Made by a program: the position numbers and the translations under genes. A model generated the notes under the pieces. It ran no database searches. It saw nothing but the letters and a program-made list of their open reading frames with translations, and was not told where the DNA came from. Source: Thiospirillum jenense (GTDB lineage Bacteria > Pseudomonadota > Gammaproteobacteria > Chromatiales > Chromatiaceae). Taken from it: 64,000 nucleotides of DNA. This document shows, piece by piece, positions 28,045 to 40,845 of this stretch. The DNA is taken from the NCBI RefSeq assembly GCF_014145225.1, contig NZ_JABVCQ010000005.1, forward strand, positions 1 through 64,000, read 5' to 3'. How positions within the stretch are numbered: the first letter of the stretch is position 1; every line of letters begins with the position of its first letter.

Positions 28045-30024
28045 ATGTATGAACCCGTTGCTCATGCGTTATTAAATGAAATTCTTGATGAGCTGAGTCA
28101 TCAAGTTGTCCGCGAAGATTTGCGACATTTTTATACTCGTTTAGGGGCTAATTTCTACGCCATTTATTCACTTTTCAGTCATCTTTATGGGCAACGTCAA
28201 GATTTTAAGCCACAAATCATTCATTTAACCGAACGGTTAGCGCGGGCTTATATTGCACGTCCAGAGCGCCTGCGCCAATTGGATACAGAACGTGAAAAAA
28301 ATCATGATTGGTTTATTAGTCAAGAATGGGTTGGGATGGCGATCTATTTGAATGGCTTTGCGGGTAATTTGAATGGGTTATTAGAACGATTGCCGTATTT
28401 GCAAGAATTGGGAATTAACGTCATTCACGTTATGCCAATTTTACGCTGTCCGCGTGGCGCCAGTGATGGCGGTTATGCCGTGAGTGATTTCCGCGATATT
28501 GACCCCCGCGTTGGCACATTATCCGAAATACAAACGCTTGCCGAAGTTATGCAAAGTTACGGCATGTTATTAACGCTGGATGTGGTGGTTAATCACACGT
28601 CTAATGAACATGAATGGGCGCAAGCGGCCTGTGCTGGTCATGCGGTTTATCAGGATTTTTATTACCTGTTTCCGACCCGTGATGTGCCAGATATGTTTGA
28701 AAAAACCTTGCCGGAAATTTTCCCTGAAAACGCGCCGGGTAATTTCACTTGGGTACCAGAAATCAATCAATGGGCAATGACCGTTTTTAATAACTATCAG
28801 TGGGATTTGAAGTATTCTAATCCCGCCGTATTTATTGAAATGTTAGATGTCATTCTGTTTTGGGCTAATCAAGGTGCGGATATTTTGCGATTAGATGCGG
28901 TGGCATTTTTATGGAAAAAAATTGGCACCGCTTCACAAAACGAACGCGAAGCGCATTTAATTTTGCAATTAATGAAAGACTGCTGCCAAGTCGTTGCGCC
29001 CGGGACACTATTCATTGCCGAAGCAATTGTCGCCCCCTCTGAAATTATTAAATACTTTGGTGAAGACGCCGTCATCGCAAAAGAATGTGAAATCGCATAT
29101 AACGCGACTTTCATGGCTTTACTATGGGATGCGGTTGCCACCAAAAACGCCCGTTTATTAAATCGCGGTATTAAAAGTTTGCCGAGTAAATTAGATCGTG
29201 CCACCTGGTTAAATTATCTCCGCTGTCACGACGATATTGGTCTCGGTTTTGATGATGCTGATATTCGCGCCTGCGGTTATGAACCCTATGCCCACCGCCA
29301 TTTTTTAGTGGAATGGTTCACCGGTGTTTTTGAAGATTCCCCCGCATCTGGCCGCCCTTTTGGAGTAAATGCTAAAACCGGTGATGCGCGTATTGTCGGC
29401 ACCTTGGCATCATTAGTTGGATTAGAAACAGCGCGCCAAGCCAATGATGAACCGGCAATTAGTCAAGCGATTGCGTTAATTCTCACATTACATGCCATGA
29501 TTTTATCTTTCGGCGGCATTCCATTATTATGGTATGGCGACGAAGGGGGTACCTGTAATGATTATTCTTTTTTAGAAGATGACAATAAATCTAATGACAC
29601 CCGCTGGCTACATCGTCCCTATATTGATTGGACACAGGTTGAACGACGGCACGACAGTGGCACGATTGAACAACAGCTGTTTGATGGTCTTAAACGGATG
29701 ATTGCGATCCGCAAAAATATCCAAGTATTTGCCGATTTTAATAACCGCGAATTGATTGATGTGCCAAATCCACATTTATTTGTCTTTTTGCGCAGTCATC
29801 CGAGCGTCATTGCAAACTCGGTCTTAGTGATTGCGAATTTTGATACGAAACCGCAACATCTTGCGCTTGCAGATTTGAGTACAAATGCGCGGGCAATTTT
29901 TCGTTATGGTCAGGTGCAGGATTTAATTTCCAACATGGCGCCTGCGCTGTTTAATGAAGTGTTGATTATTCCACCATGTCATTTTTATTGGTTGAGTGGC
30001 CAGTCAAGTAACCGATTAACTTAA
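28045..30024 (+). CDS. Amylosucrase (GH13)
   Basis: 659 residues from ATG 28045 (a TTG five codons upstream is the alternative). It is a GH13 enzyme of amylosucrase length. The nucleophile is in DILRLDAVAFLWK, the acid/base in TLFIAEAIVAP and the third acid in RCHDDIGLGF. The amylosucrase N-terminal helical domain is present. The enzyme transfers glucose from sucrose onto alpha-glucan or cleaves sucrose. Together with the synthase and phosphatase it links sucrose to glycogen, as in sucrose operons of halotolerant methylotrophs. It converges with menD. Confidence 0.93.
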   Translation: MYEPVAHALLNEILDELSHQVVREDLRHFYTRLGANFYAIYSLFSHLYGQRQDFKPQIIHLTERLARAYIARPERLRQLDTEREKNHDWFISQEWVGMAIYLNGFAGNLNGLLERLPYLQELGINVIHVMPILRCPRGASDGGYAVSDFRDIDPRVGTLSEIQTLAEVMQSYGMLLTLDVVVNHTSNEHEWAQAACAGHAVYQDFYYLFPTRDVPDMFEKTLPEIFPENAPGNFTWVPEINQWAMTVFNNYQWDLKYSNPAVFIEMLDVILFWANQGADILRLDAVAFLWKKIGTASQNEREAHLILQLMKDCCQVVAPGTLFIAEAIVAPSEIIKYFGEDAVIAKECEIAYNATFMALLWDAVATKNARLLNRGIKSLPSKLDRATWLNYLRCHDDIGLGFDDADIRACGYEPYAHRHFLVEWFTGVFEDSPASGRPFGVNAKTGDARIVGTLASLVGLETARQANDEPAISQAIALILTLHAMILSFGGIPLLWYGDEGGTCNDYSFLEDDNKSNDTRWLHRPYIDWTQVERRHDSGTIEQQLFDGLKRMIAIRKNIQVFADFNNRELIDVPNPHLFVFLRSHPSVIANSVLVIANFDTKPQHLALADLSTNARAIFRYGQVQDLISNMAPALFNEVLIIPPCHFYWLSGQSSNRLT

Positions 30025-30070
30025 TCAACCTAAGTTGTTGATAATTAACACTTTTATTTGCTCGCGGTTA

Positions 30071-31807
30071 TCATACTGTCCGCACCCGTTCCCATAAGTC
30101 TAAATGCACGGCGCGGCTTTGTTCTGGATCAATCCGCACCTCGGCAATTTGTGATAATTCAGCAAACTTTGGCATTAACAGTTGTTGAAAATGGGCGCGG
30201 TCGTCAATGAGCGAATGGGTGAGATAAAAGGCTTTGGCTAAATGGGATAAATCAAATTGCTGCGGTGTGCGCCAGAGTGTTTCTAATCCAGTTAATTGCC
30301 GTTGCGGTAAATAATCAAAAATCCGCCCGCCGCCGTTGTTAATGATAATGAGCGGGCGAGTGAAGCGCGGCGCGAGGAATAAACCGCTGACATCGTGGCA
30401 GAATGATAAATCACCAATTAATCCCCAGGTTGGCTGGCCGGCGTGATTCAATCCCGCCAACGTGGATAATTGCCCATCAATTCCGCTGACGCCGCGATTG
30501 CCGAATACGCGCAATGCTGCCGTCGGGCGTAAATCGGGTAACGCTGTCCAAGTGTCTAATTGCCGAATCGGTAATGAATTAGCGCATAACAGCGCATCGG
30601 TTGGCGGCAATTGATTGAATAAATCTTGAATACAGTGCGCTTCACACCAGTGCGCTTCATTTAATAACTCAGCCATTAACGCGGTCATGCGCTGCTCGGC
30701 AGTGTGCCAAGCATTTAATTGATGCGTTTCGGGCGCGACCTGCGGCGGCGTTGTGGCCAATTGCCGACACACGGCCGCGGGTGTGGCGTGAATGCACCAG
30801 CGCACGTCGTGCGTCGGATCAGACCAGCTCGCGTCGGGGCTGACCAGTAGCGCCGGTACGCCGCGCAACCACTCGGTCAAGACTTTTGACACCGGCGCTC
30901 GCCCCAAGCGCAATACCCAGTCGGGGCGGAGGTGCGCGGCGAGGGTGGGATTGCGTAACAGGGTATCGTAACTGCGGATGCGGTTGGCGGGCGCGTGACC
31001 TGCCGCCGTCGCGCCGAACCGCAGTCCCGATAGCACGTCGGGCAGCACCGGCCAGCCATGTTGGGCGGCGGCTTGCCACAGGAACGCGGCGCAGTCGGTG
31101 GCGTAGTCGCCCGCGCCGCAGACAATCAACCCGCGACCGCGTGGGAGGTGCAGATCGCCTGCCGTCCTAACCCCGTTCTCCGAAAATCCGCCCGCCTCGT
31201 TCAGCAGGGGCGGTTCGGGGCGCGGGAGAACATCCGCCACCAGCGGCTCGGCAAATGCCAGATTCAAATGCACCGGCCCCGGCATGGGTGACTTCGCCCG
31301 CGTCGCCGCCCGCAACCCGAGTGCAAACGCCGCTTTCAACGCCGCCGGGCTATTTTCCGGCAAACCCGGCGCGTGAAACTCGCGCACGAATTGACCAAAT
31401 AACCGTGTTTGATCAATGGTTTGATTAGCGCCGAACTGCTGCAACGCGGGCGGGCGGTCAGCCGACAGCAGCACCAGCGGGACGTTCGCGGTTGACGCCT
31501 CGATCACCGCCGGATACCAGTGCGCGGGTGCGCTGCCCGAGGTGGCGAGTAACGCGACCGGCGCACCCCGCGCTTGGGCGTGACCGAGGGCGAAAAATGC
31601 CGCGCTGCGCTCATCCAGAATTGGGATTAATGCCAACGCGGTCGGGCGCTGCTGCGCGGCGAGAATGACTGGAGTTGAACGTGAGCCGGGTGACAGCACC
31701 AGCGTCGTCACGCCGGCGGTGATCAAGCCGTCGAGCAGCGCCAGCGCCCAGTGGATTTGCGCGGCGGCGACTTGATTGGAATCAGAATTGGAATTCGGTG
31801 CGGGCAT
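30071..31807 (-). CDS. menD: 2-Succinyl-5-enolpyruvyl-6-hydroxy-3-cyclohexene-1-carboxylate synthase
   Basis: 578 residues, a typical MenD. N-terminal SPGSRSTPV and LDERSAAFFALGHAQ motifs are followed by a C-terminal ThDP region (GNRGVSGIDGQLST; INNGGGRIFDYLP). It is the second committed step of menaquinone synthesis: isochorismate plus 2-oxoglutarate. It lies 33 bases after menF on the same strand. Codon use in the 3' part (30071-about 30730) is TTA-rich, whereas the 5' part is GC-rich. Confidence 0.95.
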   Translation of the reverse strand: MPAPNSNSDSNQVAAAQIHWALALLDGLITAGVTTLVLSPGSRSTPVILAAQQRPTALALIPILDERSAAFFALGHAQARGAPVALLATSGSAPAHWYPAVIEASTANVPLVLLSADRPPALQQFGANQTIDQTRLFGQFVREFHAPGLPENSPAALKAAFALGLRAATRAKSPMPGPVHLNLAFAEPLVADVLPRPEPPLLNEAGGFSENGVRTAGDLHLPRGRGLIVCGAGDYATDCAAFLWQAAAQHGWPVLPDVLSGLRFGATAAGHAPANRIRSYDTLLRNPTLAAHLRPDWVLRLGRAPVSKVLTEWLRGVPALLVSPDASWSDPTHDVRWCIHATPAAVCRQLATTPPQVAPETHQLNAWHTAEQRMTALMAELLNEAHWCEAHCIQDLFNQLPPTDALLCANSLPIRQLDTWTALPDLRPTAALRVFGNRGVSGIDGQLSTLAGLNHAGQPTWGLIGDLSFCHDVSGLFLAPRFTRPLIIINNGGGRIFDYLPQRQLTGLETLWRTPQQFDLSHLAKAFYLTHSLIDDRAHFQQLLMPKFAELSQIAEVRIDPEQSRAVHLDLWERVRTV

Positions 31808-31840
31808 GGCAGCACCCCCTCGCGGCGTGACAGTTGAGAA

Positions 31841-33271
31841 TTAGACGAATTGTAACGCCGTCAACATCGCGCTCAACTTCGCTTCCGTTTCCTGCCACTC
31901 GGCTTGCGGATCAGAGCCGGTGACAATCCCCGAGCCGGCGTGTAACTCCGCTGCTGCCCCGCAAATGTGGGCGCAGCGCAACAGCACCCACAGATCGGCA
32001 TTCAACCCGCCCGTCGTGACATCGGGTTCAATCCAACCGGCCGCGCCGGTGTACCAGCCACGCGAAAACGGCTCGTGCGCTTGCAACCACGCCCGCGCTG
32101 TCGCTCGCGGCTCACCATTGGTCGCCGGCGTTGGATGCAACCGCTCGGCCAAATCAAACACATCCACCCCGGCGTTGACCTCCGCCACGACTGGCGTCCA
32201 CAAATGCTGCGCGTTGTTTAACTGCATCACCTGCAACGGACTCGTCTCCAATCCGCTACACAAGGGCAATAGCGCCGCCCACACCGCATCCACAACGTAA
32301 CGATGTTCCAGTAAATCTTTCGCCGACGCCCGCAGTGCTGCCGACAGCGCCGCATCCTGTTCCGCCGATTTCGCCCGCGCCACCGTCCCGGCAATCGCGT
32401 CCACTTCCACCCGCCGCCCGCGTAAATGCAGCAACCGCTCCGGTGTGGCCGCGACCAAGTGCGCGGCTGGGGCAGCGGCAGTGTGACGTAAGTTGATGAT
32501 TTGACAGGACGGAAACAGGTCAGCCAACGCGCCGTGCAACCGTTCCAGATCAAACTCGCGCCCGGCGGTGATAGTCAACTGGCGTGACAGCACCACTTTC
32601 GACAGCACCCCGGCGTTAATCTGCACCAGCGCCTGCCGCACCAACTGGCACCAGTCGTTGTAATTGGGTAACAGATGAGTCGGCGTCAGTGACAGCGCGC
32701 CGCGCTCGCGCAACGCCCGCAACTGCAATGCGGGCGCTCGCGGGGGGTACAGCGCCGTCACCAACGGCGCAAGTAATGCCAACCACTGCTGCAACGCCCG
32801 CTCGGGTGTGGTCGGCAACGCGACGGTGAAAATCAGCGCGGCCGCGGTGGCGGTTTTGCGCAGCGCGATCTGTGGAATCCACAGCAGCGCGTTGGGTAAC
32901 TGGTGATCGGTCGCGTCCAGCGAGATTAATTCCGCCGAGTCGGCCGCAGCAAAGCCGAGTAACGCAAAGCCCGGATAACCGGTGTGATCCGGGTCAACCT
33001 GTTGCCAGTCAGTTGCCCAGGTGCGAGCGACGGCGGCGAGTTGCTGTAACCGCTGCGTCCCGCTGGCTTGCCACTCGGCCGCGACGCCGTAACCGGAGCG
33101 CAGCTCGCCGGCGTGGGTTTGCGTCAGGTGAAATTGCGCACCGGAAGACAGTTGCGGCAGCCGCACCGGCGGTTCAGGCAGCGCCAGCGTCAGTGACACA
33201 AAACCAGTCGGCCGGGTCAGTGGCAGGTGGGGAAGGTGCGCGGCCAGCCGCGCCCGCAGGTGGTCAAGCAT
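31841..33271 (-). CDS. menF: Menaquinone-type isochorismate synthase
   Basis: 476 residues. The C-terminal chorismate-binding domain is clear: ATPERLL, DAIAGTVARAKS, RLHPTPATNGEPR and AGSGIVTGSDPQAEWQETE. It converts chorismate to isochorismate. Its position directly before menD points to menaquinone rather than siderophore synthesis. The N-terminal ~200 residues are less conserved, as is usual. Confidence 0.93.
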   Translation of the reverse strand: MLDHLRARLAAHLPHLPLTRPTGFVSLTLALPEPPVRLPQLSSGAQFHLTQTHAGELRSGYGVAAEWQASGTQRLQQLAAVARTWATDWQQVDPDHTGYPGFALLGFAAADSAELISLDATDHQLPNALLWIPQIALRKTATAAALIFTVALPTTPERALQQWLALLAPLVTALYPPRAPALQLRALRERGALSLTPTHLLPNYNDWCQLVRQALVQINAGVLSKVVLSRQLTITAGREFDLERLHGALADLFPSCQIINLRHTAAAPAAHLVAATPERLLHLRGRRVEVDAIAGTVARAKSAEQDAALSAALRASAKDLLEHRYVVDAVWAALLPLCSGLETSPLQVMQLNNAQHLWTPVVAEVNAGVDVFDLAERLHPTPATNGEPRATARAWLQAHEPFSRGWYTGAAGWIEPDVTTGGLNADLWVLLRCAHICGAAAELHAGSGIVTGSDPQAEWQETEAKLSAMLTALQFV

Positions 33272-33342
33272 TGCCGCGTCGGGATCCAGTGCCGCAGTCG
33301 GGGAGGTGTGTGAATGTGAAATCGCCAGCGCCGCCGCTCCCG

Positions 33343-34239
33343 TTAGTTGGGGCTGCCGGGCATTTCATGCCAGAACGCATCAACCGCGGAGATGGTTTCG
33401 TAGGGGCGTTCCCACTGCGGGATGCCCAGCGTTGGGCTGACGCGGGTGGCGCGCCAGTTGCGATGCCCCAGCAGAAAATTGGGCAGGGTTTCAAATGAAA
33501 CGTGGGCGTCACGGTCGTAGATCGCCAGTACCGGCTGTTCGATTTTGGCGTAAATCAGGTTCATCACGTCGGTGGTGAACAGTTGCCCGGAGAGGAAATA
33601 GTACGGCGCGTGACGGGCGCCCGGCTGGTGGGCGGTCAAATAAGCGTAATCAATCAACTCGGCGGGTGGCTCGCCGACATAGCTGGAACGCAGGAAGTAA
33701 CGGATACTCGGGCGGACGGTGAGTAGATTGTATAACCCTTCACCGAGGCCGGGGAGGGTGAAAAAGCGGTGCAGTGCGCGACCGGTGCGGCCGGTGGGCA
33801 GGCCGCGGCGGTTAAAGCCGGTGGGCGAGAGCATGACCAGGCGGTTGAACCACTCGGGGGAGACCAGCGCGGCGCGGGCTAGGAATTCGCTGCTGAGAGA
33901 AAATGCCATCACATCAGCGCGTTGTTTCACCACGTTGACCAAAAAGGCGACGATGGCGTTGGCGTACAACTCGGGCGTGTACGGGCGGTCACTGCGATCT
34001 GAGCCGCCAAAGCCGGGCAGTTCTGGGACGTACACCCGCCGCGTGGTGCGGTAGTGGTCAAACAGCGGTTTCATTTCAAACGCACTCGGCGCGGCGTTGA
34101 TACTGTGAATCAGTACCAGCGGCGCGGCGTCTTCGGGACCGGCGACGTAATAGCGGATGTCGTTGAGGTGCAACGTGGAAAACACGGCGCTGTCGGCATC
34201 GAGTGCCGGCGGGAGCGTGGTCGGAGAATGTGCAGCCAT
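33343..34239 (-). CDS. Alpha/beta-hydrolase-fold protein with altered catalytic residues
   Basis: 298 residues from the ATG complementary to 34237-34239; an upstream extension is open but not convincing. The fold is clear (VLIHSINAAPSAFEMKPLF; RRVYVPELPGFGGSDRSDRPY). The nucleophile elbow reads AFSLSS instead of GxSxG, and the usual C-terminal His region reads GIPQWERP without His; Asp is present in YDRDAHVSFE. It may still use the Ser, or be non-catalytic. It lies 71 bases upstream of menF in the same operon, where a MenH-like role would be expected, but the sequence does not confirm MenH. Confidence 0.8.
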   Translation of the reverse strand: MAAHSPTTLPPALDADSAVFSTLHLNDIRYYVAGPEDAAPLVLIHSINAAPSAFEMKPLFDHYRTTRRVYVPELPGFGGSDRSDRPYTPELYANAIVAFLVNVVKQRADVMAFSLSSEFLARAALVSPEWFNRLVMLSPTGFNRRGLPTGRTGRALHRFFTLPGLGEGLYNLLTVRPSIRYFLRSSYVGEPPAELIDYAYLTAHQPGARHAPYYFLSGQLFTTDVMNLIYAKIEQPVLAIYDRDAHVSFETLPNFLLGHRNWRATRVSPTLGIPQWERPYETISAVDAFWHEMPGSPN

Positions 34240-34378
34240 AGATGTACCTAACTCATTGATTGACGGTGAACAGCGACGCAGGAGAATCAGCGATGCGGCC
34301 GTCTTGGTGCGCACCAAAACGGTGTTGAGTATAGCGCGTTTCGCGGCCGATTTTGTCACGATTCACCCGATTGGTCAC

Positions 34379-37300
34379 TTAACGCTTATCGCGGGCGAGG
34401 CGGAACCCGACAAAGTTGTAGCGCGATTCCGGATAATTGCGATTGCGATACGCCGACCGCATTGCCCCTGGACCGCTATTGAACGCACCGCCGCGTAACA
34501 CGATTGGCGTGGTGGTTGTCGGATCGGTGCAGGTGGTGTGCGCCACGCCGTAATTGGCATCGTATTCTGAACACGTCCATTCCAAAACATTGCCCAGCGT
34601 GTCATACAGCCCCCAGGCGTTGGGCAAAAATCGCCCGACGGGGGCGGCCCATTCATACCCGTCATCACACGGGAAGCCGGCGTCCCAATCGTGTTTGGTA
34701 TCAGCGACATTGGCGTATTGACAGGCAATGCTGTTCTTATTGTTGTTGCCCCAAAAGCGACTGGTGCTGGTGGCGGCGCGGGTGGCAAATTCCCACTCGG
34801 CCTCGGTTGGCAGGCGGAAATGCTGCCCGGTGGAGCTATTCAACCAGCGTAAATAGGCATTTGCATCATGCCAACTGACACAGGTCACGGGTTCATTTGG
34901 ATCAGGCGTGCGGGATTTATCCGGCCGCTGCCAACTTGCCCACGGGTGATAGCCCCAATTATCGGTTGGCACATCCGCATCAAACGCCCAACACCCCTGC
35001 ATCTCACCGCCGCTCTGTTCGGCATCAGTTTTATACGCCGTGGCCACGACAAAGCGTTTGAACTCCGCCATGCTGACTTCATAACGCCCCAATTCAAACG
35101 GCTCGATGCACACCCGATGCTGCTGCTCATCCGGTTCACGATCCGCCTCTTTATCCGGGCTGCCCATCTGAAAACAGTCACCGGCCACGTCAACCATCGT
35201 CGGCAACAACTTCTGCCGCTCGGCCAATTGACCGCGCAACGCTACCAACCGCCCATCCGTCGGATCAATGATTTCAATCCCCGCCACTGCCTGAGTCGCG
35301 TCACCTAACGCATTGTTTGATAACGCCGTTTCAAATGCAGTCGCCAACATTTGCCGCAACTTGACCAACTGCTCGCGGGCGTCATTATTCCCCGCATTCT
35401 GTTCCAACACCGCCCGGTAACAGGTCGCCGCCGCGCTCGCCGCCGGAATTGACGCGCTCGGCTCGCTGGACGCGCTCGGCAATTGCGCGGCGCAGCGTTG
35501 TAACTGTTTAACCACATCTACCGCCAGCGCCTGCCGCGTGTCAATCTGCTTTTGCAGCGCCAGCAACGGTGCATGATGCGGCGACAACTCCAACCCGCGT
35601 TTGGTCAACAAAGTGGCCGCCTCCAGATGACCGTCATCCAACAGCGCGCTCGCCTGCCGCACCAATTCCGCCCGCTGCTTGACTTCCCCCACCTGCTGGG
35701 CGCTGACCATTTCTCCGCGTAAACTCAACAACTTAGCATCATCAGGATGCTGCGCCAGTGCCGCATCTAACACCGCCACCGCCGTCGCCAGTTGATTATC
35801 ACGTTGCAACGCTGCCACCTCACCGACAATCTTGGCGACCTTGACATGGTTGGTGAACTGCGCCGTCAACTCGCCCTGCAACGTCTGCAATTCAGCGTGA
35901 TCTGGTATGGCGCGCAATCCTTGACGCACCAAATCCAACGCCTGATCCCAATCCTGTTGCGCTTGTGCCGCACGAGCGCTGGTCAACAAATCAGCCGCCT
36001 GCATCTGCTGCGCCCGCGTGGCTAACTCGGTGCGGCGCTGCTGTAACTGCGCATCCCCGGGACGTAATTGCAACGCGGCATCCAGTGCCGTCACCGCGGC
36101 GGGAAAATCGCCCGTGCGAGCGGCTTGATCGGCTTGATTGCGCAGCACCTCCAGTTGCTGTTCCGTTTCACGCGCCAGTTGTTTAACCAGCGTGGTGCGC
36201 AGATCGGATAACTCCTGATCTTCCGTCCCCAGTTCGGCCATTTTTTGATCCAACAGTGCCAGCGCGGCGGTTAATTGCCCGGCCGCCATCAGATCGGAGG
36301 TTTCGGCAAGGGTGGCGCGTGAAGCCGTGCGTTGTTGCAGCCGCTGTTGCACTTGCTGGCGCAGTGCCAATAACTGCGGCTGGCTTGGCAGCAGGTTTAA
36401 ACCTTCTTCAATCAACTGGGTGCTATCGTCAAGTCTTTGATCGGCTAAGTTTTTTTCAATTTGCGGCAGGAGTTGATTGACGCGCATGTGTGCCAGCACC
36501 CGCTGTTTGATCGCCAGTAAGCGGGCATCGGTTGGTGCGGCGGATAAGCCCAGCGTGAGGGTGTCCAAACTGCGTTGGAATTGACCATCACGCAGCTGCG
36601 CCAGCGCTTGGGTTTCGTAGTCATTGGTGATGACCCCGCGCTGCGCGGCCGGCGTGGGCAAGGATGCGATGAAAGTGGCGAGTGAATCATCGGTTGGCGC
36701 GATCAACATGGTCGTTACGCCGCCGGCGGCTAAAATCGCAGTGAGGCTGAGGCCAAGTGCGACTTGATTGCCGCGCCGTTGCCACCACGCCAGCGGCGGT
36801 GATTTGGCGTCATCTTCGGTTGATTCTTCTTTAAATAAATCAACCATTTCGGAAACTGCTCGACTGCGAATGACGGTGCGCTCGTCATCCGGTATGGCGG
36901 TGAAAGTACCGGTGGTGATGCCGTCCAGTTCGCGGATCAATTCGGAGGTGCTGTTAAACCGATCTTCGGGTTTTTTGGCCAGCAACTTGTCAACAATTGG
37001 CTGATAGCGCCGCAAATCATCGGTCAACACCGGCAGCGGCGCCGTGCAGTGTTTTAACGCCAAACTCACGACATCTTCGGCTTGATACGGCAGTTGACCG
37101 GTGAGCATTTCGTAAAACACCACGCCCAAACTGTACAGATCGGAGCGCGCATCAATCGGGCGGCTCATGCTCTGTTCGGGACTCATGTAACGCGGGCTGC
37201 CGACCACCATGCCGACGGTGGTGTGTTGCGGGACTTTGGTGCCGACGGCGCGGGCGATGCCGAAATCGGTTAGCACCGGATTGCCGTCCGTGCGGAACAG

Positions 37301-37699
37301 GATATTTTGCGGTTTGATGTCGCGGTGGATGACGCCGTTGTGATGCGCGACCGTCAAGGCTTGCGCGATGCAGCGGGTGATGCTGACGGTTTCTTCGAGA
37401 CGTAATCCGCGGGCGATGCGTTGGGCAAGCGTGTCGCCGGGCAAATATTCCATCGAGAAATAATGTTGCCCGTTGATGATGTTGAAATCGTAAATAGTAA
37501 CGATTTGCGGATGTTGCAGTTGGGCGATGATCTGCCCTTCTTTGACAAAGCGGGCGGTGAATTCGTCATTGGCATTGTCCTGCGGCATCATCACTTTGAG
37601 CGCCACCTGCCGCCCGAGGTGATCTTGACGTGCCAGATAAACCGTCGCCATGCCGCCTTGACCGAGTTCGCCGAGGATGGTGTAGCCGGGAATGTGCAT
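34379..37699 (-). CDS. Membrane Ser/Thr kinase with repeat region and C-terminal FGE/SUMF1-like domain
   Basis: 1106 residues. The kinase domain (about 1-265) is complete: GELGQGGMATVYLA, VALKVM, HRDIKPQN, DFGIARA and GSPRYMSPEQ. A membrane helix lies at about 308-330 (QVALGLSLTAILAAGGVTTMLI). A long periplasmic helical/TPR-like repeat region follows (about 350-830), then a formylglycine-generating-enzyme/SUMF1-like domain (about 835-1105: GCFQMGSP-type start, FRLPTEAEWEFA, VLRGGAFNSGPGAMRSAYRN). The domain order suggests a cytoplasmic kinase controlled by a periplasmic sensor. The start is 33 bases after the ligA stop, so the two genes may be co-transcribed. Confidence 0.92.
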   Translation of the reverse strand: MHIPGYTILGELGQGGMATVYLARQDHLGRQVALKVMMPQDNANDEFTARFVKEGQIIAQLQHPQIVTIYDFNIINGQHYFSMEYLPGDTLAQRIARGLRLEETVSITRCIAQALTVAHHNGVIHRDIKPQNILFRTDGNPVLTDFGIARAVGTKVPQHTTVGMVVGSPRYMSPEQSMSRPIDARSDLYSLGVVFYEMLTGQLPYQAEDVVSLALKHCTAPLPVLTDDLRRYQPIVDKLLAKKPEDRFNSTSELIRELDGITTGTFTAIPDDERTVIRSRAVSEMVDLFKEESTEDDAKSPPLAWWQRRGNQVALGLSLTAILAAGGVTTMLIAPTDDSLATFIASLPTPAAQRGVITNDYETQALAQLRDGQFQRSLDTLTLGLSAAPTDARLLAIKQRVLAHMRVNQLLPQIEKNLADQRLDDSTQLIEEGLNLLPSQPQLLALRQQVQQRLQQRTASRATLAETSDLMAAGQLTAALALLDQKMAELGTEDQELSDLRTTLVKQLARETEQQLEVLRNQADQAARTGDFPAAVTALDAALQLRPGDAQLQQRRTELATRAQQMQAADLLTSARAAQAQQDWDQALDLVRQGLRAIPDHAELQTLQGELTAQFTNHVKVAKIVGEVAALQRDNQLATAVAVLDAALAQHPDDAKLLSLRGEMVSAQQVGEVKQRAELVRQASALLDDGHLEAATLLTKRGLELSPHHAPLLALQKQIDTRQALAVDVVKQLQRCAAQLPSASSEPSASIPAASAAATCYRAVLEQNAGNNDAREQLVKLRQMLATAFETALSNNALGDATQAVAGIEIIDPTDGRLVALRGQLAERQKLLPTMVDVAGDCFQMGSPDKEADREPDEQQHRVCIEPFELGRYEVSMAEFKRFVVATAYKTDAEQSGGEMQGCWAFDADVPTDNWGYHPWASWQRPDKSRTPDPNEPVTCVSWHDANAYLRWLNSSTGQHFRLPTEAEWEFATRAATSTSRFWGNNNKNSIACQYANVADTKHDWDAGFPCDDGYEWAAPVGRFLPNAWGLYDTLGNVLEWTCSEYDANYGVAHTTCTDPTTTTPIVLRGGAFNSGPGAMRSAYRNRNYPESRYNFVGFRLARDKR

Positions 37700-37732
37700 C
37701 AGGAACCACTCAAGTTGAGATCATCAATTTCG

Positions 37733-40740
<3,008 letters not shown>

Positions 40741-40845
40741 GAGAGTTGATCTGGAGTAAGGAATGCTATCTATTCACAACGCTCCCCGAGCATCTGACAA
40801 TTTTCCAGGGTAACGAGCGGGTTTTTGCAGTTAAATTTGAGTATA

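Noticed and set aside
32872-33498. Long plus-strand frame opposite menF
   Set aside because: Antisense to a clear family member in GC-rich DNA; composition is Arg/Ala/Pro-rich as expected from a shadow frame.
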